Positions 1-5,475 of a stretch of 8,632 nt of DNA are shown here, one piece after another. Every line of letters starts with the position of its first letter. Position 1 is the stretch's first letter. The position numbers and the translations under genes were made by a program. The notes under the pieces are model-generated. The model searched no databases, had not been told where the DNA came from, and saw nothing but the letters and a program-made list of their open reading frames with translations. The stretch comes from 38-11 sp964539975 (lineage in GTDB: Bacteria; Bacillota; Clostridia; Tissierellales; Dethiosulfatibacteraceae), in assembly GCA_964539975.1 (NCBI GenBank), contig CAZIKK010000038.1:1-8632 (forward strand). Reading direction: 5' to 3'.

Positions 1-26
1 ATCTGCACTTTATTTTAGATATTTAA

Positions 27-43
27 CCTGTCTACTTGACAGG
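27..43 (-). terminator. Small hairpin after queT, possible terminator
   Basis: A 6-bp inverted repeat, CCTGTC (27-32) and GACAGG (38-43), with a 5-nt loop, 28 nt past the queT stop. On the minus strand it is followed by TTAAATATC, only weakly T-rich. It could end the queT transcript. The rest of 1-71 shows no gene. Confidence 0.4.
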
Positions 44-71
44 GGGCATATCAAAATGAGCTGTTTTTAGC

Positions 72-578
72 TTAACGAATGCTAATATAATCTACAAACT
101 TTTTGTTTCGGCCTAATTTCCAGAAAGCCACCACACCCATAATCGAAACAACGACAAACTCACCTAATGCAACAAAGATGATTGAAGGAATGAGTGGTAG
201 ATTCAGTAAAATATTTAGCTGAATCCCAATAATTATTCCGTTGGACAGTACTGGCATAAGGCTTGCAAGGAATAGCGCCTTTCCACTCTGTCCGAAGATT
301 TTTCTAATGTGAATAATACCAATTAATGCAATATAAGTTGCCATTGTTCCAAAAATAACATCCACCAGTCCAAAGGGACTGAAAAAATTGGCTATCGCAC
401 ACCCAAGAGTCAACCCTATCAAGTAAGAAGGATCCAAGAACACAAATAACACAAAAACTTCTGAGATGCGAAACTGTACTTGACCATAGCCTATTGGCTG
501 AAATGCAAGCGTTACAACTACGTACAAACCAGCAATGATAGCGCTTTTAACCAAATAATCTGTCGTAAATTTTCCCAT
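72..578 (-). CDS. queT: QueT-type ECF transporter S-component (queuosine precursor uptake)
   Basis: A 168-aa hydrophobic protein with about five or six membrane segments (near 10-28, 40-62, 72-92, 101-122, 129-153). The QueT family pattern is clear: LAFQPIGYGQVQFRISE (24-40), then GCAIANFFSPFGLVDVIFGT (59-78). QueT proteins are S-components that bind preQ1 or related queuosine precursors and need the shared EcfA1-EcfA2-EcfT module for uptake. That module is encoded at 2476-4950. The leader carries a preQ1-I aptamer, which strongly supports the substrate call. The ATG follows GGAG plus seven T. It lies 149 nt after rpsI, beyond a probable terminator, so it may be separately transcribed. No queuosine biosynthesis gene is visible in this window. 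Confidence 0.92.
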   Translation of the reverse strand: MGKFTTDYLVKSAIIAGLYVVVTLAFQPIGYGQVQFRISEVFVLFVFLDPSYLIGLTLGCAIANFFSPFGLVDVIFGTMATYIALIGIIHIRKIFGQSGKALFLASLMPVLSNGIIIGIQLNILLNLPLIPSIIFVALGEFVVVSIMGVVAFWKLGRNKKFVDYISIR

Positions 579-617
579 AAAAAAACTCCTTTAACATTTT
601 AAAAATGCTTCTGGAGT
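579..617 (-). promoter_or_regulatory. queT expression platform: hairpin over the SD with a T7 tract
   Basis: On the minus strand, ACTCC (617-613) pairs with GGAGT (589-585), the last part of the queT SD AAAGGAGT. Inside it, AGCATTT and AAATGTT can form a second helix of seven pairs (one G-T). The right arm is followed directly by T residues; seven T (585-579) separate GGAG from the ATG. The same helix could therefore hide the ribosome-binding site or terminate transcription just before the start codon. This fits a preQ1 OFF switch. Confidence 0.6.
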
Positions 618-627
618 ACCTACCTCA

Positions 628-646
628 ATTAAACCATTCGTTTAAT
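628..646 (-). other. Small hairpin directly after the preQ1 aptamer
   Basis: A 7-bp perfect inverted repeat, ATTAAAC (628-634) and GTTTAAT (640-646), with a 5-nt loop. It begins at the base immediately after the last aptamer base. It has no T-run after it. It may be a spacer helix that stacks on the pseudoknot or part of the expression platform. Role unknown. Confidence 0.4.
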
Positions 647-680
647 CTTGTTTTTTAAAGTGGGTACCAAGAAAACACTT
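647..680 (-). promoter_or_regulatory. Class I preQ1 riboswitch aptamer upstream of queT
   Basis: Read on the minus strand from 680. P1 5' strand AAGTG (680-676) is followed by loop TTT-T-CTTG-GTACC (675-663), P1 3' strand CACTT (662-658), A-rich strand TAAAAAA (657-651) and CAAG (650-647). P1 is 5 bp and extends by one A-U pair (681 with 657). CTTG in the loop (671-668) pairs perfectly with the terminal CAAG, giving the H-type pseudoknot of class I preQ1 aptamers. The ACC before the P1 3' strand supplies the cytosine that reads preQ1 in known structures. Size (about 34 nt), the A-rich L3 and the downstream queT gene all fit. The Bacillus subtilis queC aptamer has the same order of parts. Confidence 0.85.
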
Positions 681-691
681 TGTTGATTTTA

Positions 692-721
692 AATTGATGG
701 CCAAGTATTTGGCCATCAATT
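692..721 (-). terminator. Probable intrinsic terminator after rpsI
   Basis: A perfect 13-bp inverted repeat, AATTGATGGCCAA (692-704) and TTGGCCATCAATT (709-721), with a 4-nt loop. It begins 6 nt after the rpsI stop. On the minus strand the stem runs into TTTAAAATC, so the U-tract is weak (part of it lies in the stem) and read-through is likely. It ends only 11 nt before the queT riboswitch aptamer. Confidence 0.65.
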
Positions 722-727
722 CGTAAA

Positions 728-1117
728 TTATCTCTTTGAGAATTGCGGTGATCTTCTTGCTTTTTTCAATCCTGGCTTCTTTCTTTCAACCATTCTGGAA
801 TCTCTCGTCAAGAATCCTGCCTTTTTAAGGATGGGTCTCAAATCAACGTCTGCATCCAATAAAGCTCTAGATATACCATGTCTTACAGCGCCAGCTTGTC
901 CTGTAAAACCACCACCTTTAACTGTACATATCACATCATATTTATCACTTGTATCGGTGATCATCAATGGCTCTTTAACAATTACTTTAAGTGTTTCAAA
1001 ATCAAAATAATTATCGATGTCACGGTCATTGATTGTTATTTTTCCACTTCCAGGTGTTAAAAACACTCTTGCTACTGCATTCTTTCGTCTGCCAGTTCCA
1101 TAATATTGAGTCTTCAT
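728..1117 (-). CDS. rpsI: 30S ribosomal protein S9 (uS9)
   Basis: A 129-aa protein. It starts MKTQYYGTGRRKNAVARVFL and carries GSGKITINDRDIDNYF, VKGGGFTGQAGAVRHGISRA, and the basic C-terminal tail PGLKKARRSPQFSKR. In known ribosomes the final lysine-arginine pair of this tail reaches the P-site tRNA anticodon loop. Two ATG codons stand in tandem at 1118-1120 and 1115-1117. The SD AAGGAGG ends only 2 nt before the first but 5 nt before the second, so I chose the second; the alternative adds one methionine. A strong inverted repeat follows 6 nt after the stop, so rpsI is probably the last gene of the ribosomal transcript. Confidence 0.97.
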   Translation of the reverse strand: MKTQYYGTGRRKNAVARVFLTPGSGKITINDRDIDNYFDFETLKVIVKEPLMITDTSDKYDVICTVKGGGFTGQAGAVRHGISRALLDADVDLRPILKKAGFLTRDSRMVERKKPGLKKARRSPQFSKR

Positions 1118-1132
1118 CATATCCTCCTTTCA

Positions 1133-1561
1133 CTAAACCTCATAAACTTCAGGTTTTTGAGCTTGATGCTTGTGCTCGTTTCCTGCATACACTCTGAGTT
1201 TTTTGATCATTTGTCTTCCAAGTTTGTTTTTTGGAAGCATTCCTTTTACAGCCAAATACACTGCTTGATCTGGCGTTTTGCTCATAAACTCTCTATAGGT
1301 GATTTCTTTTAGTCCACCAGGATAGCCTGTATGATGTCTCCTCATCTTTTGATCAAGTTTTTTACCAGTTAACACTACTTTTTCACAGTTAATTACAACT
1401 ACATGATCACCAGTATCTATATGAGGTGTATATATCGCTTTATGTTTCCCTGTTAAAAGCGTTGCAATTTCAGTGGAAAGTCTTCCTAAAGTTTTTCCTT
1501 CAGCATCAATGACATACCATTTTCTTTCTACTTCACTAGGCTTAGCCATGTAAGTTTTCAT
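1133..1561 (-). CDS. rplM: 50S ribosomal protein L13 (uL13)
   Basis: A 142-aa protein, normal for bacterial L13. The start MKTYMAKPSEVERKWYVIDA is followed by GKTLGRLSTEIATLLTGKHK, GDHVVVINCEKVVLTGKK, the basic HHTGYPGGLKE loop, and VKGMLPKNKLGRQMIKKL, all family hallmarks. L13 is an early assembly protein of the 50S subunit and binds 23S rRNA. The ATG has AGGAGGG with good spacing. It is separated from rpsI by 15 nt, the near-universal rplM-rpsI pair. The longer 88-nt gap before it, with its own hairpin, suggests separate control from truA. Confidence 0.98.
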   Translation of the reverse strand: MKTYMAKPSEVERKWYVIDAEGKTLGRLSTEIATLLTGKHKAIYTPHIDTGDHVVVINCEKVVLTGKKLDQKMRRHHTGYPGGLKEITYREFMSKTPDQAVYLAVKGMLPKNKLGRQMIKKLRVYAGNEHKHQAQKPEVYEV

Positions 1562-1602
1562 AGCTTTCCCTCCTTTTTTATCTATGTTTGAATCTATCTT
1601 CT

Positions 1603-1630
1603 ATAAGAATACCGGGGCAGGAATTCTTAT
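1603..1630 (-). promoter_or_regulatory. rplM leader hairpin (candidate L13 autoregulatory leader)
   Basis: In the 88-nt gap between truA and rplM, ATAAGAAT (1603-1610) and ATTCTTAT (1623-1630) form an 8-bp stem. Read on the minus strand, a T-T mismatch and a CC/GG pair continue it, closing on a TGCCCC hexaloop. No T-run follows, so it is not an intrinsic terminator. L13 leaders that may mediate autoregulation are known in low-GC Gram-positives, and this hairpin has the right position. I could not compare it with the published consensus. Confidence 0.45.
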
Positions 1631-1649
1631 GGACATACACTAAATTAGT

Positions 1650-2459
1650 TTATAGTAGTGATACTATTGTGTCAAGTTGTTTTTTGTTTTTTTGCTCTTC
1701 AATTGATCGTTTCATCTCATCTTTATCGTAATAAACACTTAATAATGACAATCCTTTTGCTTTCGCTGTAGGGCCACCCTTCTCTCTATCTTTATGGGTG
1801 AGTAATTCCGAAATAATATCCGGTGGCAATTTTCCTCTGCCAACCTCCAATAGTGTACCTGCAATGGTTCTAACCATCTTATATAAAAAACCATTTCCTG
1901 TGGTGGTCATTACAATTATTTTTCCCGTTTTCATAAAAGTCAGTTCGTCAATTCGTCGAATATTTGACTCAGTCATTGAACCTTTCCCGCAGAAGGATGA
2001 AAAATCATGCTCACCAATCAGCAAATTACCTGCTTCCTGCATTCTTTTAAGATTGATCTCATAGGGTATTTGATAACTGTATTCATCTATCAATGCATTC
2101 CCTGTTCTGCTGTTATAAAAGCAATACATGTAAGTCTTTCCTACTGCATCAAATCTAGCATGAAAGCTCTTGTCCACAATTTCTGCATGCTTTACTCGTA
2201 TATCTGATGGGAGTTTTGAGTTTAAGGCATTCATCAATTGTATAGAGGTTATGTTTCTAGTTAAACGGATATTTGCAACTTGTCCATTGGCGTGAGCACC
2301 TGCATCTGTTCTTCCTGATCCGACAACTCTAGCTTTCTCTCCAAAAATATCAAACACTGTTTTTTCGATCATTCCTTGTATCGTTTGCTTGTTGGGTTGG
2401 ATTTGCCAGCCATTAAAGTGAGTCCCTTTGTATGAAATTAAGAGTTTAAAATTTGCCAT
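1650..2459 (-). CDS. truA: tRNA pseudouridine(38-40) synthase TruA
   Basis: A 269-aa enzyme that converts U38, U39 and U40 of tRNA anticodon arms to pseudouridine. The N-terminus MANFKLLISYKGTHFNGWQ is typical. The catalytic aspartate is Asp52 in GRTDAGAHANGQVA, and the family segments FHARFDAVGKTY, HDFSSF and FLYKMVRTIAGTLLEVGRGK are present. The frame is open 11 codons further up to 2492, but that start lies inside ecfT and would add MWIIGRLGREP, which the family lacks. A GGGAGAG sequence just before the ATG at 2457-2459 supports the shorter form. The protein runs about 20 residues past the usual end, with a charged tail (KRSIEEQKNKKQ). It begins 16 nt after ecfT and probably shares its transcript. 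Confidence 0.97.
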   Translation of the reverse strand: MANFKLLISYKGTHFNGWQIQPNKQTIQGMIEKTVFDIFGEKARVVGSGRTDAGAHANGQVANIRLTRNITSIQLMNALNSKLPSDIRVKHAEIVDKSFHARFDAVGKTYMYCFYNSRTGNALIDEYSYQIPYEINLKRMQEAGNLLIGEHDFSSFCGKGSMTESNIRRIDELTFMKTGKIIVMTTTGNGFLYKMVRTIAGTLLEVGRGKLPPDIISELLTHKDREKGGPTAKAKGLSLLSVYYDKDEMKRSIEEQKNKKQLDTIVSLL

Positions 2460-2475
2460 AGGTTCTCTCCCAAGC

Positions 2476-3282
2476 CTACCAATAATCCACAAATCTCATC
2501 CCAATAATAATCGCCATATAAAACGCTGTGATCAGCATAGCAAGGTAATCAGACCTCCCTATCAGCAATTGTCGCATTCTAGTTCTATGCTCACCGCCTC
2601 TGTAACATCTTGCTTCCATTGCCATAGCCAACTCATCTGCTCGTCTAAAGGCACTCACAAACAGCGGAACCAATAATGGGACCAGGCTTTTTGCCCGATT
2701 AATAATATTCCCACTCTCAAAATCTGCGCCTCTAGCTTTTTGAGCCTTCATTATTTTTTCAGTCTCTTCCATAAGTGTAGGGATAAATCTCAAAGCTATT
2801 GTCATCATCATGGCTAACTCATGAGCTGGCAATCCGATTTTTTTGAAAGGATTCAACAAACTCTCAATCCCATCTGTCAAAAGAATTGGTGAGGTTGTCA
2901 ATGTCAACATTGACGTGCCCGTAATCAACAAAATTAATCTTAGAGCCATAAAACCCGCTTGTCGTATACCTTCTCTTGTAACATCTAATGGACCCAGCGT
3001 ATAGAGCACTTCTCCTGGTGTCATAAATAAATTTATAAAGAACGTAATCCCAATAATGATCAAAATAGGTTTAAGTCCTCTAATAACCATTTTGAAAGGA
3101 ACTTTAGATGATGTTACAACTGTTCCTAGAAAAATGAGTACAGGTATATAAGTTAAAAACTGATTGATCAAAAAGAGTGAAACAATAAAGACCATGGTAA
3201 TCACTATTTTCACTCTAGGGTCTAAGTCGTGGATTCGTGATTCGACAGGATAGTGCTGCCCAATTGTCAAATTCTTAAGCAT
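2476..3282 (-). CDS. ecfT: Energy-coupling factor transporter transmembrane protein EcfT
   Basis: A 268-aa membrane protein, the normal EcfT size. Hydrophobic stretches lie near residues 26-56, 70-88, 107-128, 200-211 and 244-262. The coupling region carries the two X-Arg-X motifs that dock into the ATPases: ARG at 183-185 (KAQKARGADFE) and ARC at 224-226 (AMEARCYRGG). The second reads ARC rather than the often quoted ARG or ARS; the key arginine is present, so I expect it to work. The ATG follows GGGGAGA and overlaps ecfA2 by 8 nt. EcfT links the two ATPases to exchangeable S-components. No S-component is encoded directly beside it; the nearest is queT at 72-578. Confidence 0.96.
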   Translation of the reverse strand: MLKNLTIGQHYPVESRIHDLDPRVKIVITMVFIVSLFLINQFLTYIPVLIFLGTVVTSSKVPFKMVIRGLKPILIIIGITFFINLFMTPGEVLYTLGPLDVTREGIRQAGFMALRLILLITGTSMLTLTTSPILLTDGIESLLNPFKKIGLPAHELAMMMTIALRFIPTLMEETEKIMKAQKARGADFESGNIINRAKSLVPLLVPLFVSAFRRADELAMAMEARCYRGGEHRTRMRQLLIGRSDYLAMLITAFYMAIIIGMRFVDYW

Positions 3283-4135
3283 TTTTATCTCTCCCCATCA
3301 CGCTCAATATTTCTGCAGTCGCATCTTCTACTGTCAGTTTATCAACACTCACGTCCATTCCTCGTGCCTTTAAAGCCCTCATAATATCCACCACTTGTGG
3401 AACACCTAACCCAATTCTTTTTAGTTCTTCTGAGTCTCTATAAATCTCGTGTGGTGTGCCCGTCATGTGGATCCTGCCCTCATACATAACATAAATATAA
3501 TCAACAAGACGTGCGATGTCTTCCATGCTATGCGATACAAGCACAATCGTTATATTGCTTTCATGGAGCTTGCCAATCTGATTTAATATTTCATTTCTCC
3601 CTGCTGGATCCAAACCTGCTGTAGGCTCATCCAAAATAAGATAGGCTGGTTTCATGGCCAAAACACCTGCTATGGCAACGCGCCTTTTCTGGCCTCCACT
3701 TAGATCAAATGGTGACTTATCCTTCACTTCATCCACATCAAATCCAACTAGTTCTAAGGCATACTGAACACGTTCGTTTATTTCTTTCTCATTAAGGCCT
3801 AGATTCATGGGCCCATAAGCAACATCTTTGTAAACCGTCTCCTCAAAGAGTTGGTACTCAGGATATTGAAAAACCAAACCAACTTTTTGTCTGATACTTT
3901 TAAGTTTGACCCCTTTGTCTTTAATGTTGATTCCATCAATAGACACGGTTCCTTCTTCTGGGAGTATTAATCCATTGAAATGTTGAATCAAAGTTGATTT
4001 TCCTGACCCTGTGTGTCCTATTATACCAACGAAATCGCCATCTTTAATCTCTAAAGCGATCTGATCTAACGCTTTTGTTTCAAAGGGTGTCCCCTGACTA
4101 TATGAAAATGATAGCTTGTCTATCTTTATTGACAT
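3275..4135 (-). CDS. ecfA2: Energy-coupling factor transporter ATPase EcfA2
   Basis: A 286-aa ABC ATPase, the second of the pair. Motifs: Walker A GHTGSGKST (40-48), Q-loop Gln90 in VFQYPEYQLF, signature LSGGQKRR (145-152), Walker B LILDEPT with Glu170, D-loop LDPAGR, and switch His202. The FQYPE.QLF.ET form of the Q-loop region is typical of EcfA2 and differs from the FQNPDNQ of EcfA1. The C-terminal part (about 230-286) is the extension EcfA proteins use for dimer contacts. Its start overlaps the end of ecfA1 by 10 nt with only a weak GGTGGA-like SD, so it probably depends on translational coupling. Its end overlaps ecfT by 8 nt. Confidence 0.96.
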   Translation of the reverse strand: MSIKIDKLSFSYSQGTPFETKALDQIALEIKDGDFVGIIGHTGSGKSTLIQHFNGLILPEEGTVSIDGINIKDKGVKLKSIRQKVGLVFQYPEYQLFEETVYKDVAYGPMNLGLNEKEINERVQYALELVGFDVDEVKDKSPFDLSGGQKRRVAIAGVLAMKPAYLILDEPTAGLDPAGRNEILNQIGKLHESNITIVLVSHSMEDIARLVDYIYVMYEGRIHMTGTPHEIYRDSEELKRIGLGVPQVVDIMRALKARGMDVSVDKLTVEDATAEILSVMGRDKNA

Positions 4136-4950
4136 AACGCATCCACCAATTCCTCTATTTTGATAATGTCTTTTTGTATCACTATGCCTTTCTCAATCAG
4201 CCGATGTGCCAAATCTGTTACCTGAGGAACATCCAACCCAAACTTTTTTATTCTTTCAACGTTCGAGAATACCTCTTTTGGAGTCCCTTCTAGTTGAATT
4301 CGACCTTGGTCCATTACGATGACTCTGTCAGCCATTACTGCTTCATCCATAAAATGCGTGATCAGCACAACCGTTTTCTTTTCTTCTCGATTAAGTTTTG
4401 TAATTGTTTCCAATACTTCTTTTCTTCCTGAGGGATCCAACATAGCTGTCGGCTCATCCAGGACGATACAATCCGAGTGCAAAGCCAAGACTCCCGCTAT
4501 TGCGATTCTCTGTTTTTGTCCTCCTGATAATAGATGTGGCGGTCTTTTTCTATAATCATACATGTCCACCGCTTTCAAAGCATCATCTACACGCTTTCTG
4601 ATTTCTAAGGGCTCCACCCCTTGATTTTCAGGCCCAAATGCAACATCTTCTTCAACTATTGTCGCAACCAGCTGATTGTCTGGATTTTGAAAAACCATAC
4701 CAGCCGTTTGTCTTATTGTCCACAAGTTGTCGTCGTCTTTTGTGTTCATTCCATTGACAATGACATCTCCTGAATCAGGAAGCAACAAAGCGTTGATGAG
4801 CTTCGCCATAGTAGATTTCCCAGAACCGTTATGTCCAAGTATGGCAACAAACTCTCCTTGTTTAATCTCAAGATTAACTTCTTCTAAAGCCCATATGTCT
4901 TCAAGAGCGTATCGGTAGTTAACATGCTTCATCTCAATTATTGGCTTCAT
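4126..4950 (-). CDS. ecfA1: Energy-coupling factor transporter ATPase EcfA1
   Basis: A 274-aa ABC ATPase of the CbiO/EcfA type. Visible motifs in order: Walker A GHNGSGKST (39-47), Q-loop Gln88 in VFQNPDNQ, signature LSGGQKQR (141-148), Walker B CIVLDEPT with catalytic Glu166, D-loop LDPSGR, and switch His199. EcfA1 pairs with EcfA2 on the cytoplasmic face of EcfT. ATP hydrolysis there drives uptake by substrate-specific S-components for vitamins and related micronutrients. The ATG follows GGAGATAAG. The gene lies 158 nt after rplQ and overlaps ecfA2 by 10 nt. The rplQ-ecfA1-ecfA2-ecfT-truA order is widely conserved in Firmicutes and decides the A1/A2 assignment. Confidence 0.96.
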   Translation of the reverse strand: MKPIIEMKHVNYRYALEDIWALEEVNLEIKQGEFVAILGHNGSGKSTMAKLINALLLPDSGDVIVNGMNTKDDDNLWTIRQTAGMVFQNPDNQLVATIVEEDVAFGPENQGVEPLEIRKRVDDALKAVDMYDYRKRPPHLLSGGQKQRIAIAGVLALHSDCIVLDEPTAMLDPSGRKEVLETITKLNREEKKTVVLITHFMDEAVMADRVIVMDQGRIQLEGTPKEVFSNVERIKKFGLDVPQVTDLAHRLIEKGIVIQKDIIKIEELVDALCQ

Positions 4951-5042
4951 CTTATCTCCATTTCATTGCTTTAGTCTGAGTCCTACGAAGTAAGGCACTC
5001 TTAACGCTTAATGCATTATTTCCTAATACTCAGTTTCTCATC

Positions 5043-5066
5043 CCTATTCTTAATAATATGAATAGG
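5043..5066 (-). other. Second hairpin in the rplQ-ecfA1 spacer
   Basis: A 7-bp perfect inverted repeat, CCTATTC (5043-5049) and GAATAGG (5060-5066), with a 10-nt AT-only loop. It lies 3 nt downstream of the rplQ hairpin in transcription order. No T-run follows it, so it is not a classical terminator on its own. It may reinforce the first hairpin or act as an RNA processing or stability element. The remaining spacer, 4951-5042, holds the ecfA1 SD and a weak CTGAGT/ACTCAG pairing (4976-4981 with 5028-5033). I found no convincing promoter there. Confidence 0.4.
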
Positions 5067-5069
5067 TAA

Positions 5070-5102
5070 AGGATTAAGCAGACGCGCGTGCTGCTTAATC
5101 CT
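5070..5102 (-). terminator. Hairpin after rplQ (probable terminator or attenuator)
   Basis: A perfect 12-bp inverted repeat, AGGATTAAGCAG (5070-5081) and CTGCTTAATCCT (5091-5102), with a 9-nt loop containing GCGCG. It begins 6 nt after the rplQ stop. On the minus strand the stem is followed by TTTACCTATT, a poor U-tract. It may therefore act as a leaky terminator or as a 3'-end stabilising or processing hairpin rather than a full stop before the ecf genes. Confidence 0.6.
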
Positions 5103-5108
5103 CGCTGA

Positions 5109-5450
5109 TTATACCAATTCGATTATCACCATTTCCGCACCGTCACCACGACGTGGGCCTAATTTTAGTATTCTTGTGTACCCACCGTTCCTGTCACTAT
5201 ATTTTGGTGCTATTTCTTCAAAAAGTTTCGCTACGACATTCTTGTCATATACATAAGATAGCGCTTGTCTTCTAGCGTGTAGATCGCCTCTTTTGCCGAG
5301 AGTAATCATCTTCTCAGCTGTTTTTCTTACTTCTTTTGCTCTTGTCTCGGTAGTTTCAATTCTACCTTTGTCTATTAGACTAGTTGTCATGTTTCTAAGC
5401 ATTGCTACTCTGTGATCTGTTTGACGACCTAGTTTTCTATGCTTGCCCAT
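5109..5450 (-). CDS. rplQ: 50S ribosomal protein L17 (bL17)
   Basis: A 113-aa protein, the short form usual in Firmicutes. The start MGKHRKLGRQTDHRVAMLRN is strongly conserved in L17. It is followed by IDKGRIETTETRAKEVRKTA and, at the C-terminus, GGYTRILKLGPRRGDGAEM, also family hallmarks. L17 sits near the polypeptide exit tunnel of the 50S subunit. The ATG is preceded by AAGGAGG with 7-nt spacing, and the rpoA stop lies 25 nt upstream. It is the last gene of the classical alpha operon. A strong hairpin starts 6 nt after its stop codon. Confidence 0.98.
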   Translation of the reverse strand: MGKHRKLGRQTDHRVAMLRNMTTSLIDKGRIETTETRAKEVRKTAEKMITLGKRGDLHARRQALSYVYDKNVVAKLFEEIAPKYSDRNGGYTRILKLGPRRGDGAEMVIIELV

Positions 5451-5475
5451 ACTTAAACCTCCTTTTCTGCAGATT

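Noticed and set aside
579..690. preQ1-II, T-box or other leader class upstream of queT
   Set aside because: The conserved T-box sequence is absent, and the order of helices does not match the longer preQ1-II type; the class I layout fits directly.
686..714. TAAAAT box as a queT promoter
   Set aside because: The -10-like box is good, but no acceptable -35 occurs 16-18 nt upstream. TTGATG is 22 nt away. I keep it only as a question, not a feature.
1652..1667. ATAGTA/TACTAT hairpin overlapping the truA stop as a terminator
   Set aside because: The stem is six A/T-rich pairs with no following T-run and lies partly inside the coding sequence, so it is too weak.
2460..2492. Upstream ATG extending truA by 11 residues into ecfT
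   Set aside because: The added residues are absent from the family, and a GGGAGAG SD lies just before the internal ATG at 2457-2459.
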